From: Chloroflexota bacterium
Lineage (GTDB): Bacteria > Chloroflexota > Limnocylindria > P2-11E
Direction: 5' to 3'
DNA: 14,752 nt
Assembly: GCA_013695575.1 (NCBI GenBank)
Contig: JACDAF010000312.1
Span: 1 to 14,752, forward strand
The notes under the pieces were generated by a model that made no database searches, had not been told where the DNA came from, and worked only from the letters and a program-made list of their open reading frames with translations. Shown here one piece after another: positions 5,854 through 12,055 of this stretch. The position numbers were made by a program, and so were the translations under genes. Position 1 is the first letter of the stretch. Each line of letters starts with the position of its first letter.

Positions 5854-6954
5854 ATGCGCACCCGTCTTGTGACGTTCCTCGCGCTTCTGCTCGCTGCAGT
5901 CGGCCTGTGGCTCCTGGCCGGTGGGTTGCCGCCGATCGCCGTCCACCCCACGCCGACCGTCACGTCTTCCGAGTTCGCGACCTCGCGCCCGCCGACAACG
6001 GCATTCCCTGCCACGGGTGCCTCGCCGCCGGGGGCGCGTCCGATCCCGGACGGCTATCGCGTCCAGGTCCCGCGACTGCGGATCGACCTTCCGATCAAGG
6101 AAGGCGATTTCGCGCGGGACATCGACAATCAGCAGACTCCGGAGCACGCCGCCTTCCATCTCCCCGGCACGCGTATCCCGGGAGAGGGGAGCAACAGCTA
6201 CATCTACGCGCACGCGCGGACCGGCATGTTCCTGTCGCTTTGGGACGCGCGGGTGGGCGATGACGTGATCGTCGCCGCCCCTGACGGCACGCAGCTGGGC
6301 TACGTGGTGAGCGAGGTGCATCCGCGGATCCCGTACACGGAGGTCAACTGGGCGGAGCCCACGCCGTCGGAGCGCCTCACCCTGCAGACGTCGACCGGCC
6401 CAAATCCTCAAGACCCCCGCTTCGTCGTGGTCGCGGTGCCCAAGCGGACACGAGCCGCCGCCGGTTGCCCCGAGCTCTGTTCCCTCCGCGTCCAGGAGGC
6501 GCGCAGATTGCCCGTCCGCAGAGCGGGCGGCCGAGCGTCGGTACGGAACTTGCATCCCGCCCGAGCGAGAGCGCTACGCAGCCCAGCTGCGATCGCGACG
6601 AGACCGGAGGGTGCGATGACACGGAGCAAGGGGGCGATGACGGTCGCCGAGGCTGGACGCAAGGGCGGGGCCACGACCGCGCAGCGGCACGGGCCCGAGT
6701 TCTACGAGCAGATCGGCAAGAAGGGCGGCCGTACCACGGCGGAGCGGCATGGCTCGGACTTTTACGAGCAGATCGGCAAGCGGGGTGGGCAGAAGGTCAA
6801 GGAGCTGTACGGCCCGCGCTTCTACGGCAAGATCGGCAAGATCGGCGGCGACGCGGTCTCGGAGAAGTACGGGCACGAGCACTTCGAGGAGATCGGCAAG
6901 AAGGGCGGCCAGAAGGTGGCCGAGCTCATCGCGCGCGGACGCCAAGCAAGCTGA
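5854..6954 (+). CDS. Sortase-like protein without catalytic Cys; frame runs on into the KGG-repeat gene
   Basis: Residues 5-24 form a membrane anchor, 30-66 a Pro/Thr/Ser-rich linker, and 68-197 a sortase-type domain of the class E/F kind. Sortases join or anchor secreted proteins at the cell surface. The catalytic His (His120, SYIYAHAR) and Arg (Arg189, DPRFVVVA) are present, but where the family has Cys in TLxTC this protein reads LTLQTSTG with Ser180 (codon TCG, 6391-6393), and there is no Cys anywhere in residues 1-200. It may be inactive, use Ser, or bind rather than cut. The domain should end near VVVAVPKRT; the next codon is CGA at 6451-6453, one transition from TGA. No stop occurs before 6952-6954, so formally a 366-residue fusion results. 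Codons 6454-6615 (AGA, TGT, CTA, GTA) look non-coding. Sortase-fold identity is good; function is open. Confidence 0.75.
   Translation: MRTRLVTFLALLLAAVGLWLLAGGLPPIAVHPTPTVTSSEFATSRPPTTAFPATGASPPGARPIPDGYRVQVPRLRIDLPIKEGDFARDIDNQQTPEHAAFHLPGTRIPGEGSNSYIYAHARTGMFLSLWDARVGDDVIVAAPDGTQLGYVVSEVHPRIPYTEVNWAEPTPSERLTLQTSTGPNPQDPRFVVVAVPKRTRAAAGCPELCSLRVQEARRLPVRRAGGRASVRNLHPARARALRSPAAIATRPEGAMTRSKGAMTVAEAGRKGGATTAQRHGPEFYEQIGKKGGRTTAERHGSDFYEQIGKRGGQKVKELYGPRFYGKIGKIGGDAVSEKYGHEHFEEIGKKGGQKVAELIARGRQAS
6545..6551 (+). promoter_or_regulatory. Possible extracytoplasmic-sigma-type -35 element ahead of the KGG gene
   Basis: GGAACTT lies 64 bases upstream of the KGG-protein ATG, inside the stretch that looks untranslated. 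GGAAC-type -35 boxes are typical of ECF sigma factors that drive stress genes. I could not find a convincing matching -10; TACGCA at 6575-6580 is a weak housekeeping-like candidate. Position and the stress role of the gene support it, sequence alone does not prove it. Confidence 0.25.
6616..6954 (+). CDS. KGG-repeat general stress protein (GsiB/con-10-like hydrophilin)
   Basis: This is a 112-residue, highly hydrophilic protein with four tandem 20-residue repeats of the form KGGxxTxxxxGxxFYxxIGK (codons 6661-6900) and a fifth partial one (KGGQKVAEL). This is the stress-induced KGG repeat known from Bacillus subtilis GsiB and related proteins, thought to protect cell contents during desiccation, heat or starvation; no enzyme activity is expected. 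The ATG at 6616 has a strong ribosome-binding site GGAGGG at 6606-6611, 4 bases away, which supports an independent start although the frame is open from the sortase-like gene upstream. A second in-frame ATG lies at 6637. Repeats 1 and 2 are nearest to each other; repeats 3 and 4 diverge. Family assignment is secure. Confidence 0.9.
   Translation: MTRSKGAMTVAEAGRKGGATTAQRHGPEFYEQIGKKGGRTTAERHGSDFYEQIGKRGGQKVKELYGPRFYGKIGKIGGDAVSEKYGHEHFEEIGKKGGQKVAELIARGRQAS
6661..6900 (+). repeat. Four tandem 60-base coding repeats (KGG units)
   Basis: Units begin at 6661, 6721, 6781 and 6841, each exactly 60 bases and ending in ATCGGCAAG. The most conserved parts are the GATCGGCAAG end and the GGCGG start of the next unit; the middle varies. 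A truncated fifth unit starts at 6901. Exact 60-base spacing and near-identical borders indicate growth by unequal crossing-over or slippage, followed by divergence. Confidence 0.95.
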
Positions 6955-7022
6955 CGACGCGCTTCGACGTGGCCCCCGCGGTCTCAGTCAGGTTCCACCC
7001 CGCGAATCCCGCCGCGTTCCCA

Positions 7023-7050
7023 TTGACACCGCCGCGAGCCAACGTATCTT
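7023..7050 (+). promoter_or_regulatory. Sigma-70-type promoter for the small unknown gene
   Basis: A perfect TTGACA at 7023-7028 is followed after 16 bases by TATCTT at 7045-7050 (four of six to TATAAT). It sits in the gap after the KGG gene and predicts a transcript start near 7057, about 20 bases before ATG 7077 and 80 before TTG 7137. It is the best housekeeping promoter match in the window. Confidence 0.6.
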
Positions 7051-7136
7051 CGGTCCCTGTACACCCTGAGTGGCTCATGCACTCGACGTGTACCGACGGG
7101 CGGACCGCGCCTGGTCGCTTGGGGGAAGAGGAAGCC

Positions 7137-7436
7137 TTGGACGAAGTCGCCGACCGTCCGCTGGTCGCCGTCGAGTGGGAAGACGTCACGGCGTACACAC
7201 GGGCCGCGATCCCGGAGGACTTCGAGGGCTACCGGCTCCGCAAGCTCACCTGCGGGATCCTCTGGACCGAGACAGACGACTACGTCGTCGTGGTGGGCGA
7301 CTACGACATCACGAACGCCGGCAAGGACTACCGCCATAACGACTTCCACATCATCCCGCGCGGCGTGATCCGTCGGCTCAGCGTGCTCAAGCGGCCCGAG
7401 GGCTCGCTCGTCTCCCTGGACGTCGCCGCCGGCTAG
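7137..7436 (+). CDS. Small hypothetical protein (about 99 residues)
   Basis: I do not recognise this protein. From TTG 7137 it has 99 residues; the TTG has a good purine-rich site (GGGGGAAGAGGAAG, 7121-7134). An in-frame ATG at 7077 would add 20 residues (MHSTCTDGRTAPGRLGEEEA) that look unconserved, with only a weak ribosome site. The body is acidic with alternating beta-like stretches: RPLVAVEWEDV, YRLRKLTCGILW, DDYVVVVGDYDI, then NDFHIIPRGVIRRLSVL. The pattern suggests a compact beta-barrel or SH3-like fold, which is inference only. There is no signal peptide or membrane segment, one Cys, and codon use fits the genome. It stands alone behind a good promoter and ahead of the zinc-ribbon gene. 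Confidence 0.7.
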   Translation: MDEVADRPLVAVEWEDVTAYTRAAIPEDFEGYRLRKLTCGILWTETDDYVVVVGDYDITNAGKDYRHNDFHIIPRGVIRRLSVLKRPEGSLVSLDVAAG

Positions 7437-7582
7437 CGTCGGGCCCCGCCCGAACGTCCGCACGCTCCGATCGTTCGTACTTGCTGATAGGGATCACCGC
7501 GCTCGCCCCTGACAGAGAGAGGGGAACACCGCGCCCCCGGTGGGCGTTGGAACGGGTGCGGATGCGGACTGGAGGCGCCGAC
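7437..7582 (+). other. Spacer before the zinc-ribbon gene
   Basis: These 146 bases hold no convincing gene. A short GC hairpin, CGGGC (7440-7444) with GCCCG (7448-7452), follows the TAG at 7434-7436 and might weakly terminate the small unknown gene; it lacks a T-run. The frame of the zinc-ribbon protein is open back to TTG 7481, but the ribosome site GGAGG at 7571-7575 supports the later start. Confidence 0.4.
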
Positions 7583-7834
7583 ATGCCCTTGCGTGCCGAG
7601 CTCTACTGCTATTTCTGCGGCCACGGGTGTGGCGACGTGCTCGTTCCGACGCGTGGGCGCAAGCCCACGTCGGAGCAGATGCGCGCCGCGTACTCGACCG
7701 TCCCTGAGCCGATCGCGCCGGTCTGGGACGACGCCGGGCAGCCGAACTGCCCGCGCTGCGGTGGCCAGCTCTTCCTCGAGCGCTATGGCCACGAGGTCGT
7801 GCGCCGGCCGGAGCGACTCCCCCGCGCGAGCTAG
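7583..7834 (+). CDS. Small zinc-ribbon protein
   Basis: An 83-residue protein of unknown role. Two paired cysteine motifs, Cys9-x2-Cys12 (CYFC) and Cys56-x2-Cys59 (CPRC), would bind one zinc ion in a ribbon fold; a further Cys16 follows the first pair. The linker between the knuckles is about 43 residues and acidic (VPEPIAPVWDDAGQ). Start ATG 7583 is set by GGAGG at 7571-7575, 7 bases upstream. No membrane segment or enzyme motif is seen. Such small ribbons often bind nucleic acids or proteins, but no function can be assigned. It ends 31 bases before the HTH gene and may be co-transcribed with it. Confidence 0.75.
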   Translation: MPLRAELYCYFCGHGCGDVLVPTRGRKPTSEQMRAAYSTVPEPIAPVWDDAGQPNCPRCGGQLFLERYGHEVVRRPERLPRAS

Positions 7835-7865
7835 AGCCGCGCAAGCCACAGCCGTTCCGTCTTGC

Positions 7866-8402
7866 GTGGGGCTGCGCGGGTTGCTTGCTCTCGTGCTCGG
7901 CGCCGTCGCCGGATGGTCGGTCGCCAGGCTTGCGCGGGAGCGCACGGTCGCTCCCGAGGCGCTGCCGCTGACCGATCGCCAGTACGCGATCCTGAGCGAG
8001 GTCGCTCGTGGCTATACGACGAAAGAGATCGCCCTGCGCCAGGGGGTGCGGCCGTCGACCGTGCGGACTCACGTACGTCGCTCGTGCAAGGCGCTCGGTG
8101 CGCCGAACCGGACCGCCGCCGCCGCGCGGATCGGCGCTGCCGCTCAGGCCGGAGCGGTCCCCTCGAGGCCGAGACGACCGGCCGCGGCCTCGAGCGCGAT
8201 CACCACATCGCGCACGAGGTCGTCGAACTCGACACCCAGGTCGGCGGCACCTGCGAGCAGCATCTCGCGGCTTACCGCCCGCGCGAAAGCCTTGTCCTTC
8301 ATCTTCTTCCGCACCGCGGCTGGCTCCACGTCGGCGACCCGCTTCGATGGACGCACGAGCGCGACCGCGATGACGAAGCCCGAGAGCTCGTCGACGGCGT
8401 AG
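7866..8402 (+). CDS. Membrane-anchored LuxR-type HTH protein; 3' end overlaps the HD gene antisense
   Basis: From GTG 7866 there is one hydrophobic segment (residues 2-22, GLRGLLALVLGAVAGW), then a GerE/LuxR-type helix-turn-helix: LTDRQYAILSEVARGYTTKEIALRQGVRPSTVRTHVRRSCKALGAPNR at about 35-82, with the typical TTKEIA and STVRTHV helices. This is a DNA-binding module without a receiver domain, possibly a small membrane-tethered regulator. The start has no ribosome site. After about residue 98 the frame stays open for 80 more residues to TAG 8400-8402, but this part lies antisense to the well-supported HD-domain gene and its Ala/Ser/Arg/Thr-rich composition looks like a shadow. The functional protein probably ends near the HTH, so either the overlap is real or a stop has been lost. 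HTH identity is good; extent is uncertain. Confidence 0.55.
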   Translation: MGLRGLLALVLGAVAGWSVARLARERTVAPEALPLTDRQYAILSEVARGYTTKEIALRQGVRPSTVRTHVRRSCKALGAPNRTAAAARIGAAAQAGAVPSRPRRPAAASSAITTSRTRSSNSTPRSAAPASSISRLTARAKALSFIFFRTAAGSTSATRFDGRTSATAMTKPESSSTA

Positions 8403-8707
8403 AGCGCTTTCTCGATCGGCGCGATGCGCGGCAAGCCGAGATGGTCACCGTGCGTCTGGATCGCGTGCACCATCGCGCCGGACAGGCCCGCCTGCTCGAG
8501 GATCAGCTTCCCGTTCTGCGGATGGCCCGCCGGGTCCCGCTCGTAGTCGAAGTCATGCAGGAGACCGACGATGCCCCAGGTGTCCTCGTCACCTTCGTAG
8601 CGCTTCGCCAGGTGGCGCATGACCGCCTCGACCGCGAGCCCGTGCTTGCGCAGGTGCTCGGTCTTCGTGTGCTCGCAGAGCAGCGCCCAAGCCTCCTCGC
8701 GGGTCAT
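8144..8707 (-). CDS. HD-domain phosphohydrolase
   Basis: A 187-residue cytoplasmic protein of the HD superfamily of metal-dependent phosphohydrolases (often acting on nucleotides or phosphomonoesters). Candidate metal ligands are His22 (LRKHGLAVE), the His51-Asp52 pair (GLLHDFDYER), His81/His86 (HAIQTHGDH) and Asp106 (YAVDELSGF). The VDELSGF and LLHDFDYE stretches fit the short single-domain HD proteins that are often annotated as hydrolases of unknown substrate. The ATG at 8707 is 6 bases downstream of a minus-strand TAGCAT, consistent with a leaderless message, and no Shine-Dalgarno is present. It is divergent from the Fe-S gene (23-base gap) and convergent with the HTH gene, whose open frame overlaps its 3' part. 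Substrate unknown. Confidence 0.85.
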   Translation of the reverse strand: MTREEAWALLCEHTKTEHLRKHGLAVEAVMRHLAKRYEGDEDTWGIVGLLHDFDYERDPAGHPQNGKLILEQAGLSGAMVHAIQTHGDHLGLPRIAPIEKALYAVDELSGFVIAVALVRPSKRVADVEPAAVRKKMKDKAFARAVSREMLLAGAADLGVEFDDLVRDVVIALEAAAGRLGLEGTAPA

Positions 8708-8713
8708 GCCCCG

Positions 8714-8723
8714 ATGCTAATGT
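8714..8723. promoter_or_regulatory. Bidirectional, probably leaderless promoter between the HD and Fe-S genes
   Basis: The 10-base sequence ATGCTAATGT reads TAATGT on the plus strand (8718-8723), with an upstream TG in extended -10 position, and TAGCAT on the minus strand (8719-8714). The two -10 boxes share the central TA. Seven bases separate the plus box from GTG 8731 and six separate the minus box from ATG 8707. These distances put both transcript starts at or within a base of the start codons. Neither gene has a Shine-Dalgarno. Confidence 0.55.
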
Positions 8724-8730
8724 CGTTCGC

Positions 8731-9042
8731 GTGATCGAGCTCACCCCGAGTGCCGTCGAGCGCCTCCAGTCGCTCGCCGCGGGCGACCTCGCGAAGAGCT
8801 TCGTGCGGGTGTACGTTTCGGGGAAGAGCTGCTGCGGCTACCGCTACGCGCTCGCATTCGACGACACGACGGACCCCGCGGACACCGTTCTCGACGCCGA
8901 CGGCATTGCTCTCGCGATCGACGAGCGGAGCAAGCCGTACCTCGAGGGCGCGACCATCGACTTCGTCGACGCGCTGATGGGCGGTGGCTTCATGGTCCGC
9001 AATGCGAGCCTCGAGGGCAGTTGCGCCTGCGGGCGCCGGTAG
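8731..9042 (+). CDS. A-type iron-sulfur carrier-like protein (HesB/IscA/ErpA family)
   Basis: A 103-residue HesB-type protein, full family length, expected to receive or deliver Fe-S clusters or iron for apoproteins in the cytoplasm. The three conserved cysteines are in place: Cys34 or Cys35 (SGKSCCGYRYAL) and Cys98/Cys100 in the C-terminal CACG, the same spacing as IscA. The body shows the family's GATIDFVDALMGGGFMV stretch. The usual SCSG-type motif is here SCCG, a small departure. The start is GTG 8731 without a ribosome site, 7 bases after a -10 box, so probably leaderless. No suf or isc partners are nearby, which is normal for stand-alone A-type carriers. Some members of this family lack proven Fe-S function, so the role is by homology. 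Confidence 0.85.
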   Translation: MIELTPSAVERLQSLAAGDLAKSFVRVYVSGKSCCGYRYALAFDDTTDPADTVLDADGIALAIDERSKPYLEGATIDFVDALMGGGFMVRNASLEGSCACGRR

Positions 9043-9046
9043 CACG

Positions 9047-9151
9047 TTGACCGGCTGCGGCTGCGCCATCGTGGTGGGGATGATCGGGGCGCTCCTGTAC
9101 GTGCTCATCCGGGGCAGCTCCGACGAGGGTGAGCCGGTGGACGCCGCCTAA
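9047..9151 (+). CDS. Possible 34-residue single-span membrane peptide
   Basis: TTG 9047, four bases after the Fe-S gene stop, opens a short frame ending at TAA 9149-9151: a Cys-containing start (TGCGCA), one hydrophobic span (IVVGMIGALLYVLI), then a short acidic tail (SSDEGEPVDAA). An in-frame ATG at 9002 overlaps the Fe-S gene and would give 49 residues. There is no ribosome site, so expression would depend on coupling to the upstream gene. The stop overlaps the end of the convergent amidase gene by four bases. The hydrophobic-then-acidic pattern is protein-like, but at this length chance cannot be excluded. Confidence 0.35.
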   Translation: MTGCGCAIVVGMIGALLYVLIRGSSDEGEPVDAA

Positions 9152-10485
9152 CCGCTTCCATCCGGCCAGGCCAAGTCGCCGCGTGCGCTCTCGTACGCGC
9201 GCGCGACGCGCAGCAGGCGCGCCTCGCGCCAGCGCGCGCCCACGAGCTGCAAGCCGACCGGCAGTGCTGACGCGAGCCCGCACGGAACTGAGATCGCGGG
9301 AAGCCCGGTGAGGTTGAACGGTGAGGTGAGGGCGGTGAGCCGGGCGGCGGTCGCGACCGCATCGGCGCCTTCGCGGCGCGGCGCGGCGACCACCGTCGTC
9401 GGGAGCACGATCGCGTCGTACGACGCGAGGACTTGGTCGAACGCCGCGCTGACCTCACTCCGCACGCGGCGCGCCTGCGCGTACTCGGCGCCCGTGGTGT
9501 CGCGCCCGCGCGCGATCCGTGCGCGAACGTCCTCGCCGTACCGCTCGGGCTCGCTGTCAAATCGCTCGCGGTGGAACGCGTACGCGTCCGTTGCGAGGAT
9601 CGTGAGCTGGGTCGCGACTAGCTCGGACGCACGTGGCAGCGTGACCTCGCTCACGCGCGCGCCAGCGGCCGCAAGGGTCTCGACCGCCGCTCGCGCGAGC
9701 GTGGCGATCGGAGGGTCCGCCTGTGCCATCGCCGCTTCCCAGACGCCGATCCTGAGGCCGGTCGCGCCTGCCTCGAGCTCCTCGGACGTGTCCTCGTACG
9801 GGGCGGCCCGTGACGCCGGATCGCGGACGTCATGCCCCGCGATGGCGCCGTACAGCAGCGCGGTATCGCGCACCGTCCGCGCGAGCGGCCCGGCGTGGTC
9901 GAGCGTCCACGACAGCGGTACCGCGCCGCGGAGGCTCACGCGGCCGCGCGTCGGCTTGAGCCCCACGACGCCACAGAGCGCGGCGGGAATGCGGATCGAG
10001 CCCCCGGTGTCGCTGCCGATCGAGCCGAAACCGCAGCCGGTCGCAACGGCAGCCGCGCTGCCGCCGCTGGATCCGCCGGCGATCCGGTCGTCCGCCCACG
10101 GATTGCGGACCGCGCCGAAGTGCGGGTTGACGCTCGTCACGCCGAAGGCGAACTCGTGCAGGAGCGTCTTGCCGAGGAGCACCGCGCCCGACGACCTCAA
10201 GCGCTCGGCCACCGCACTGTCCTCCGTCGCCGGCTCCACGGCGAAACCGCCCCCCGCGGTGGTGGGCACGCCCGCGACGTCGAAGAGGTCCTTCACGCTC
10301 AGCGGGATGCCATGCAGCGGACCTCGATAGTTCCCGGCCACGATCTCCCGCTCCGCCGCGAGCGCCCCCGCCACCGCTACCTCGGCAGTGACCGTCACGA
10401 AGGCGCGGAGCCGTGGCTGGACCTCCGCGATCCGTTCAAGGCACGCCCTGGTCAGCTCGACGGGTGAGACCACGCGTGTCCGCAC
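9148..10485 (-). CDS. Amidase signature family hydrolase (GatA-like), probably longer at the N-terminus
   Basis: Hydrolyses a carboxamide to acid and ammonia by a Ser-cisSer-Lys triad. Lys65 (LSVKDLFDVAG), cis-Ser139 (GGSSGGSAAAVA) and nucleophile Ser163 (GSDTGGSIRIPA) are all seen, with the usual 24-residue spacing between the serines. From GTG 10485 there are 445 residues. Codons upstream read LWHRSLEEAAALVRTRVVSP, which looks like the family's normal first helix, so the true N-terminus probably lies nearer 10521; no ATG, GTG or TTG exists there (CTG at 10488 is the nearest). It lies directly behind tctA on the same strand, within about 40 bases or less, so it is probably the last gene of the tct operon. 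Without gatB/gatC nearby, a catabolic amidase is likelier than tRNA amidotransferase. Substrate unknown. Confidence 0.9.
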   Translation of the reverse strand: MRTRVVSPVELTRACLERIAEVQPRLRAFVTVTAEVAVAGALAAEREIVAGNYRGPLHGIPLSVKDLFDVAGVPTTAGGGFAVEPATEDSAVAERLRSSGAVLLGKTLLHEFAFGVTSVNPHFGAVRNPWADDRIAGGSSGGSAAAVATGCGFGSIGSDTGGSIRIPAALCGVVGLKPTRGRVSLRGAVPLSWTLDHAGPLARTVRDTALLYGAIAGHDVRDPASRAAPYEDTSEELEAGATGLRIGVWEAAMAQADPPIATLARAAVETLAAAGARVSEVTLPRASELVATQLTILATDAYAFHRERFDSEPERYGEDVRARIARGRDTTGAEYAQARRVRSEVSAAFDQVLASYDAIVLPTTVVAAPRREGADAVATAARLTALTSPFNLTGLPAISVPCGLASALPVGLQLVGARWREARLLRVARAYESARGDLAWPDGSG

Positions 10486-10525
10486 CAGCGCGGCGGCTTC
10501 CTCGAGGGAGCGGTGCCAGAGGGGG

Positions 10526-12055
10526 CTAGTCGTCGATCTCTCCGAGCGACGCGAGCTCGCGCCGCCCGGAGACCCGTCCGTACAGCCGCACCAGCTGCGG
10601 AACGAGCACGAGGATCAGGCCCGCAGCGAGGATGGCGGCGGTCCCGGGGCGCGCGAGCAGGGTCAGGACGCTGCCGTCGGTCATGATCATGCCGCGCCGG
10701 AAGTTGAGATCGATGAGCGGGCCGAGGACCAGCCCGAGGAGCAGTGGCGCGATCGGGTAGTCGTAGCGGCGCATGAGGAACCCCAGCACGCCGAGCGCGA
10801 ACACGACCGCCAGGTCCGATGGACGCCGGTCGATCGAGTACACGCCGACGGCGGACACGACGAGGATCCCCGCGTACAGCAGCGGCTTCGGGATGTCGAG
10901 CAGCTTCACCCAGAGCCCGACGAGGGGCAGGTTGAGGATGAGGAGCGCGACGTTCGCGATGTAGAGGCTCGCGATGAGGCCCCAGACCAGATCCGGCCGT
11001 TGGTCGAAGAGCAGCGGGCCCGGCTGCAGCCCGTAGATCTGGAACGCCGCGATCATCACGGCCGTCGTGCCCGATCCCGGGATGCCGAGGCCGAGGAGGG
11101 GCACCAGGTTGCCGCCGGCCGCCGCGTTGTTCGACGCCTCCGGGCCGGCGACACCCTCGATCGCGCCCTTGCCGAATTCCAGAGGGTGCTTCGAGACCCG
11201 CCGCTCGACGGCATACGACATGAAGGAGGAGATCGCGGCCCCCGCGCCAGGCAGGACGCCGATGATGAATCCGATGACGGATCCTCGCATCCATGGAGCG
11301 ATGGAGCGGCCGAACTCGTCCCTGGTCATGCGTGCTGGACCGCGCAGCGTCTGGCGCTCCTCGTCCTGCTGCGCCCGCCAGGTCGACGCGACCCAGAAGA
11401 CCTCGCCGACCGCGAAGAGCCCGATCGCGCCGAGCACGACGTCGATGCCATCCTCGAGCTCGCTGATCCCGAACGTCATGCGGAGCTGACCGGTCTGGTT
11501 GTCCATGCCGACGAGCCCGAGGGCGAGGCCGAACGCCGTCGCGAAGAGAGCCTTCGGCACCGAGGATCCCGAGAGGCCGGTGACCGAGAGGAGCGCCAGG
11601 ATCATGATCGCGAAATACTCGGGCGGCCCGATCCGCACGGCGAGCCCGACCAGCGCGACGGCGCCGATCATGAGCCCGACCGTCGCGATCGTCCCCGCGA
11701 CGAACGATCCGATCGCGGCGGTCGCGAGCGCCGCGCCCGCCCGCCCCCGTTTCGCCATCTGGTAGCCGTCGATGGCGGTCACCACGGACGAGGACTCGCC
11801 GGGGGTATTCACGAGGATCGATGTCGTCGACCCGCCGTACATCGCGCCGTAGTAGATACCGCCGAACATGATGAACGCGGGTACCGGATCGAGCCCGAAC
11901 GTCACCGGCAGCAGGAGCGAGATGGTGAGCGCCGGCCCGATCCCGGGCAGCACGCCGACGCCGGTCCCGAGGAGCACGCCGATGAACGCGTAGAGCAGGT
12001 TCTGCGGCGTGAGCGCGGTGGCGAAGCCGCCCGCGAGCGCGCCGAGCATGTCCAT
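10526..12055 (-). CDS. tctA: Tripartite tricarboxylate transporter large membrane subunit
   Basis: A 509-residue TctA-type permease, usual length, about 11-12 membrane segments. It carries the substrate through the membrane using the ion gradient, with TctB as small partner and TctC as binding protein. Family motifs are visible in order: GVLPGIGPALT (34-44), GGSTTSILVNTPGE (74-87), a second inverted-repeat copy GVLPGAGAAISSF (266-278), GVAGPEASNNAA (301-312) and LGLGIPGSGTTAV (321-333). The ATG at 12055 shares one base with the tctB stop (TGATG). The TAG stop at 10528-10526 is directly ahead of the amidase. Citrate is the classic substrate, but TTT systems take many carboxylates. Confidence 0.95.
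   Translation of the reverse strand: MDMLGALAGGFATALTPQNLLYAFIGVLLGTGVGVLPGIGPALTISLLLPVTFGLDPVPAFIMFGGIYYGAMYGGSTTSILVNTPGESSSVVTAIDGYQMAKRGRAGAALATAAIGSFVAGTIATVGLMIGAVALVGLAVRIGPPEYFAIMILALLSVTGLSGSSVPKALFATAFGLALGLVGMDNQTGQLRMTFGISELEDGIDVVLGAIGLFAVGEVFWVASTWRAQQDEERQTLRGPARMTRDEFGRSIAPWMRGSVIGFIIGVLPGAGAAISSFMSYAVERRVSKHPLEFGKGAIEGVAGPEASNNAAAGGNLVPLLGLGIPGSGTTAVMIAAFQIYGLQPGPLLFDQRPDLVWGLIASLYIANVALLILNLPLVGLWVKLLDIPKPLLYAGILVVSAVGVYSIDRRPSDLAVVFALGVLGFLMRRYDYPIAPLLLGLVLGPLIDLNFRRGMIMTDGSVLTLLARPGTAAILAAGLILVLVPQLVRLYGRVSGRRELASLGEIDD

Noticed and set aside
5854..6954. Deliberate sortase-KGG fusion protein as the main product
   Set aside because: The linker codons look non-coding and the KGG part has its own ribosome site; a lost stop is the simpler reading, though not proven.
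9308..10330. 340-codon plus-strand open frame opposite the amidase
   Set aside because: Ser/Ala/Arg-rich shadow with no recognisable pattern.
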